DNA of 64,000 nt from Owenia fusiformis (Eukaryota; Annelida; Polychaeta; Sabellida; Oweniidae). The stretch is taken from assembly GCA_903813345.2 (NCBI GenBank), contig CAIIXF020000001.1, positions 20,229,915 to 20,293,914 on the forward strand, in the 5' to 3' direction. The notes below the pieces were generated by a model. The model saw nothing but the letters and a program-made list of their open reading frames with translations. It did not search any database and was not told the DNA's origin. Within the stretch, counting starts at the first letter, position 1. The number at the start of each line of letters is the position of its first letter. The position numbers and the translations under genes were made by a program. Positions 58,642 to 64,000 of this stretch are shown in pieces.

Positions 58642-58900
58642 TTCCAAGATGTAATGATAAAATGAGTCCAACATTTCAACAGTTGTGCAAAAAAACATTG
58701 ACTTGTTTGAAGGGATAATGACAATTTTGTTTAAAATAATGTTAATTTCCATATCCGGGAAGTAAACCTATTATCATGATTTTTTGCATTAATATCTGTT
58801 AGATATATATCTGGCAGTCCACTCACAAAGCAAAACAGAAAAAAAAATTCCCCATTGTTGGTATTTGAAAACTATCCCCTCCTGAACCAAGCATATATAT

Positions 58901-59718
58901 AGGGTGTCTCAAAAAAAACGAGACACTTTTTGACAAGTATTTTCTCAGCAACTGATCAACCAAATTCACCGAAAATTTATACAAATAGCCTAAGAGCATC
59001 ATTAGCAAATTGTGAAAATATAAAAATGATCAAGTAATTATTCTGTGAGAACTAAGAAATTCAAAGTAGCATGTCAAAAATCCCCATATCAGAGCTCTGC
59101 GATGAGACCGCTATAGTGTTTGTACCACCTATCAGGTGATAGCAACTGCTAATCAGTCAAAATAGCTTGCCTATGTGTTAGGTCTACTTAAAATTCATTT
59201 CATTCTTCCCAAATATCCAAAATCCATTCATTCTCCAAATTAATTGGAGGTGATATTGTTAGAATAAATACGGAAAAGTATTTTTGCTTGGAAATGGATT
59301 AGTAATCGAATTTTACATTGATATTGGTTATTTTGACATACTGTCTTTAATTCAAAAATACACACATAATATGAGACCAATCTCTTACATATTCGTAGCA
59401 CTAGCAGTGCCTCACTAGTGCCTCAGGTAAAGTTTTCCCAAAATTTGGCTCATCTATAGCTGAGAAATTACTTGTCAAATTGCTTCCCATTTTTTGGTAC
59501 AAACACTATAAAATTCTCACTGCGATGCTCCGGTATGGGACATTTTGACATGCTATCTTATAGTTCTCACATAATATTAACCCAATCTTTTTTATATTTA
59601 TACAACTTATATTTATGGCAATACTCATGGGCTACTTTGTACGAATTTTCAGTAAATTTGGTTCATTAGTTGCCGAGAAAATACTTGTCAAATAGTGTCT
59701 CATTTTTTGGGACACCCG
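58901..59718. mobile_element. Mariner-type foldback element
   Basis: Left end AGGGTGTCTCAAAAAAAACG, right end TTTTTTGGGACACCC. The long arms match through TGACAAGTATTTTCTC and further in (GTTTGTACCACC versus TGGTACAAACACTAT). Inserted at TA-rich DNA 260 bases after the coiled-coil gene's stop. No transposase. Confidence 0.7.
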
Positions 59719-59881
59719 ATATATGTACAGCCACTTTTGATACATATAATATAATGTTTAGAGGTGTGAATTTAAGCCTACTGGTTAGGTTAAAAATGAC
59801 ATCCATAATATATTTAATATTTACTGAAAAAATATGTAATGCAAAATGTAATAAATAGAATTATGAGTAAAATATGTTGAT

Positions 59882-59900
59882 CCATGGGCTTTCAACTAGA
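59882..59900. mobile_element. Solo end of the CATGGGCTTTCAACTAGA MITE
   Basis: CCATGGGCTTTCAACTAGAT, the end sequence of the MITE at 12945-13480. The Helentron-like copy 9 starts 8 bases later. Confidence 0.6.
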
Positions 59901-59908
59901 TTTTTTTA

Positions 59909-60033
59909 TGTCACCACATCAAGTGGTGACATATTGTTATAATGTCCAAAATTGTTGAGAACAGTGTTCGGCGATTGGGAGTTGACGTATTAACAAATAG
60001 CAGGTGTTGACATTTTACATGTTAATGCCTTGT
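59909..60033 (+). mobile_element. Helentron-like element, copy 9
   Basis: TGTCACCACATCAAGTGGTG start, ATATTGTTATAATG, and end GACATTTTACATG then TTAATGCCTTGTTT. About 125 bp without core. Confidence 0.65.
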
Positions 60034-62165
60034 TTCGTGATGTTTAAATAGTAGGATGTACTTTCAATTTGGCCCAGTTCTTTCTTAAACAGAACTTATT
60101 CCCCTACTTTGAATTGAAGCTTCTCCTTTTTGATGTGTATACGTCTACTTTTTGGTTGAATATGGTGAGGGAGTGAATAGAACAGCCAACTTGAATTTTG
60201 AAATCTAAAAATGACCTTGGGTGGATTGTTGGTTATATAATGCAATACAGTAACATAAAATAGCGTGTTCTGATTGGCTGGAATTGGACACACTTTGCCT
60301 GGTTATGTGAGAAGGAAGATGTTAGATCATGTTGATCATTAAACAAGTTACACGCCATTCATCCTGAAAACAACTCGCAGATAAAGCGAAGTTAACTTTG
60401 CATTAAAATATTTCTGATATTTATAAATTATTGCAGAGTTTAAATTTGTGCCTAACCTACTGACACAGACCAAGGACGTCTATTGCACAGACGTATGTCA
60501 TTCCTGAAGTCATACTAAGCATACATGTATCTACACGTTTTCTGAAGAGGTACTCATCAGCTGCACGTACGCAAATAAACATTGTGTCTTTTTAAATAGA
60601 TCTCACACGCTCAGATACTCGAAGCTATCAATAATAAGAACAATTCAAAGAAGACCAAAGTACAGTTTTTACCATACCGTACACCTCTATTAGCGATTAT
60701 TCGTAAAGAACAATGACTATAGACACCCCTGGGGTCACTTAACATTTTTTGAAAAATGCAATGTCGTTAATTTCCTTGATATGTAGGATCAAATTGTAGA
60801 TAAATATGTATATTTTCAAGAAATAGCAATAAAAAACATTCAAGATTACTGATATTAGTATATTTTGGTTGATTTGGGAGGTATGTATCACTTCCTGTGA
60901 AAATGTGAATTTTTTATCAGTCTCAGAAAATGTCTCCAGAATGTATAAACCCAACTTGGCAGAAGTCCCATTGTTTGATTGTGTCACTCTAAACACTCAT
61001 TGGATTAATATTTTGTACACATAAATAGTCACTTTTCAATAGTCATTGAGTAGGGATTAGTTACCGGTATGTTTGCAATTGTGTTGACCTACTTATTTTT
61101 AGAGAGAGGAAGGTCATGATAAACTCTTGCTTTGTTCATATAACGCTTGGTTCGTACCTAGAAAGTTATATGTAGTAAGGGAATAGTGTACTTCTAAGGT
61201 ACATCTTGAGATATATAAAAATCTAGGTAAGGACCAAGCGTTGTGCAAAAATAGAACTTTTATGCAATTTTCAGCATGAAATAAAATGATATCAGCCATT
61301 TTGAAAATGCTTAGAATGATTGTGACAATTGTGTTTTATATATTCAAGTATATTTTCTTATTTCATATTATAATTTCAGGAACTAATAGTTATGCTTGCA
61401 CTGAAGCATGACCTCTAGAGAAGCATTTATTTTTCCCTGGTCTAAACAACATAGCAACATGCAGACATGTACTTCCTTTCTATACATTCATATAAATGTA
61501 CATGCAAAATTGAGATGATTGTTGTACAATCATTTAATCTTCATATGACAGACATCATTTCAGTCAATGAATATTTTTTTATATTATCATAGTTCACTGG
61601 CTGGTCATACCAATGTTCATATTTAGAAATCCAGCTCAACCTTATTGTGCAGAAGAAATATACTGTAAGTCACAATCAGTAAAACGACATTTGCTAATAA
61701 AATGCCCAAAGCAAAGGGAACTGTATGAGTGAACTGCAATCACTCAATACCCCCTATATGGAGACAGAGGGGTTACATCTAAATCGTAGTGGACTCTTTT
61801 GAGGACTTCCCAATTTTGACTGAAGACGATGTATGTCAACTCACTTTTGTTGGTGTTGTTCATGCCCAGTTAGGAGTACAAGAGATATAAAAGCAAAAAG
61901 AACTGCACAAAGTTTGACATTTTAAAATCAAAAGATACGTCTGAAATGTTGTCATCTGAAGGAGATGATGATAGCTCATAGAGTCTCTTATTATAATGAA
62001 CAAACACATGAATGCGCTCAACTACAGAAAAACAACAGTTATGTGAAGTCCAGGGTAACCTTTTAGAAATTGTTATATTTTATGTGAAATAATAAATTCA
62101 GTATTTCACTGCCACTTTAATGCAAACTGTATATGAGCAATTGCTCTAAAGAAAGCTGATCAATA
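60034..62165. other. Gene-free 3' flank of the coiled-coil gene
   Basis: AT-rich with no recognisable coding content. The longest open frames are under 90 codons. GAACCAAGCGTTATATG-like and GACCAAGCGTTGTGC phrases at 61137-61245 form a loose inverted pair. Confidence 0.45.
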
Positions 62166-63158
62166 CAATGCGTATCAAAAAAACGCAACAGATTGTTATC
62201 TCGGAAAAGCACAAAACCAGTGATAACAGCATTGATTTCATTCAATGCACCATAAAGCCACGTGTCTCCTCTTTACAATGATATATCATTCATTGATATT
62301 TAGGTATGGTTGAGCGAGTAATCATTCCATTTGCAAAGTGGGCCAAAATTAGCTTTGGACCAAGTTATAAACATCGCAAAAGTCAATGTACGGAGCCCGA
62401 TGCAATATTGGAAGAAAACATAAAACCAATGCTGACTGCATCCTTTTCATTCAATGTACCAAAAAGCCAAATTACTCCTCTTTGCAATGGAATATCATTC
62501 ATTCACAGGGAGTCATGATTGGCCGAATAATAACTAATTTTGCAAAGTGGGGCAAAATTCAGCTCGGACCTAGAAGTTTTAAACATTGCAAAAGTCAGTA
62601 CAAAGGGCATAGGGGCTATTGGAAGAAGGTGTGACAGGTGTGTGATAGACAGTAAATTGTTCATACTCATACTCTTGCAAGTATACATCCTATAACCCCT
62701 CCAAATTGCCACCACTTTCCTGCACATAAGGATGCGCTCATCTGTCAATGTCATGCATGGTTCAGCCTTGAGTCATCTGTGGGTTAAAGCAGAGAAAAGC
62801 AGCCCATGGGCAATTCTTTCTCGAGGTTTTGCAATATCTTGTGGAGGAATTGTGAGCACAGATGCTCCTGAGATAGCTCCAAAAGAAAAAGTCACAACAA
62901 TTCAAGTCAAGGGAACTTCCATTGGCACTTAGCCCTTGTACTGATTTTTGCAATATCTAAAACTTGGAGCAGAGCCGATTTTGACCCACTGTGCAAATGG
63001 AAGGATTTCTCACCCAACCATTACATGTGAATGAATGACATATCATTGCAAAGAGGAGAGACGTGGCTTTATGGTACATTGAATGAAATTGATGTAGTCA
63101 TCATTAGTTTTGTGATTTTACGAGATAACTACTTGTTGCGTTTTTTTGATACGCCCTG
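62166..63158. mobile_element. Mariner/IS630-type element, 993 bp, TA target
   Basis: Ends share GCGTATCAAAAAAACGCAAC; TA on both sides (62164-62165, 63159-63160). Arms extend through GTGTCTCCTCTTTACAATG and beyond. A decayed transposase is on the minus strand. GCGAAAGT-type internal duplicates (62230-62300, 62420-62520) repeat part of the arm. Confidence 0.75.
62640..62953 (-). pseudogene. Mariner/IS630-type transposase remnant
   Basis: The minus-strand reading has SSLDLNCCDFFFWSYLRSIC, close to the superfamily hallmark 'SPDLNPCDFFLWGYLK' with the last catalytic Asp. Downstream, MHDIDR...YVQESGGNLEG in a broken frame resembles the transposase C-terminus. Stops and shifts show it is dead. Confidence 0.65.
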
Positions 63159-64000
63159 TAGTATAATTGATTGATACGCATTTTTGACTTGTTAATTACT
63201 TCATGTGTTTTTCAATGTTGCCCCTTGTTTTTTCTCATTGTGATGTAAATTAAAAAAACTCAATATTCTTTTCTGACACATTTTTGCAAACTTTTTGTAG
63301 ACAATTGATTTCAATAAAGTATAAAGAAGATCACTATTCAGTATTTTTTGCATTTTTGACTTGTTATAATTTATGTGTTTTCGAATGTTGCCCATTATGC
63401 TTTGTCACTATTAACTAAGATAGTACCAAGATGATCAATTAAGAAAGTCTTAAATGATACTAAATAATGATTATTTTGATAATAGATAGAAACAGTGACA
63501 ATAATGATGTGAAAAGAGTGATTTTTCCTTCAAAAGGTCATTTTATACATGTTAATAGAATGACCTATATTTTGAAATATAAAGGTCAGAATGGCCTAAT
63601 TTTTAAACCTGGTTATCAAACAAAGTCCTTTCTTTGATATTCTGTACAATTTCTTCTAAATATATTGGGGGCTAGTATAGGGTCTTAAAGACACCTGTCC
63701 TTTTGTCAATAAAATTAAATCTTTCAGATTTGTTGGGTTTTCGCTGGAAATAAAAATCGACCTTCGCGCTAGTTTTTGACACATTGGTTGATTGAAGAAT
63801 CCAATAATTGTATAGGAAAAATGCAATCCATTTACATATTTTTAAGTCGTAATAATTTAATTTGTATAATTTACAGACATATTTGATAATGTAACGTAAC
63901 GATCAGAAATGTTTTAAAATTAAAAAAGTAATAATACTGCACGTTATATATAGACTAATACCACTGTCTTAAGCCTCTTGTAGCGCCCTTTAAGAAGGCG
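63159..64000. other. Gene-free right end of the window
   Basis: AT-rich. TTTTTGACTTGTTA and TGTGTTTTTCAATGTTGCCC recur at 63182 and 63353 as a diverged direct repeat. No gene seen. Confidence 0.45.

Noticed and set aside
57079-57448. Series of ~74-residue ORFs with similar sequence
   Set aside because: A 145-bp tandem repeat read in shifting frames; the unit is not a multiple of three.
1-64000. tRNA or rRNA genes
   Set aside because: None recognised by eye on either strand; a covariance-model scan would be needed to exclude them.

Overview
The window is a piece of a repeat-rich, AT-rich animal nuclear genome. It has split genes with GT..AG introns, several non-LTR retrotransposon (LINE) copies, many small inverted-repeat transposons, a gp130-like class I cytokine receptor and Toll-like receptor (TLR) genes. 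A lophotrochozoan, most likely a bivalve mollusc, is my best guess. The guess rests on the short Helentron-type elements with expandable tandem cores (like bivalve 'pearl' elements), the LINEs and the TLRs. It is inference; no marker gene settles it.

Layout. One host gene on the + strand runs through almost the whole window. At least 13 exons between 3175 and 58641 encode the C-terminal ~685 residues of an all-coiled-coil protein, tentatively CCDC150-like; its 5' part lies left of the window. Two immune loci sit antisense inside its introns. The first, in the 25 kb intron 17380-42400, is a complete gp130/Domeless-like receptor gene (16 coding exons, 35646 down to 18208, ~1314 aa). It has a signal peptide, an Ig-like domain, two cytokine-receptor-homology domains, three further FN3 domains, one membrane segment and a long tyrosine-rich tail carrying 15 copies of a 26-residue repeat. 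The second, in the intron 49174-58413, is a TLR pair: a TLR with LRRs, membrane segment and TIR domain (53750-56037) broken by a 7-nt deletion, and a truncated copy holding only the first LRRs (52157-52909).

Mobile DNA fills much of the rest. An inverted-plus-direct LINE occupies 1-3073. An L1/Tx1-like LINE lies at 10206-14010, itself split by a 536-bp MITE with a clean target duplication. A nearly intact LINE lies at 24774-28768, and its ORF2 starts with a membrane-like domain followed by a virus-type 2A motif. There are mariner/pogo-type elements at 4130, 5958, 35376, 40140, 46489, 58901 and 62166. Three elements with CAC...GTG ends and 5-bp target duplications lie at 7842, 32007 and 49303. 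A Helentron-like short family occurs at least nine times, once with a 2 kb tandem core.

Most notable: (i) two short tandem arrays, one in each large host gene, that repeatedly copy an exon 3' end together with its splice donor; (ii) the repeated tyrosine motifs of the receptor tail; (iii) the hydrophobic-domain + 2A arrangement shared by two LINEs; (iv) a TIR element and a CAC...GTG element that each carry a small unrecognised coding unit.
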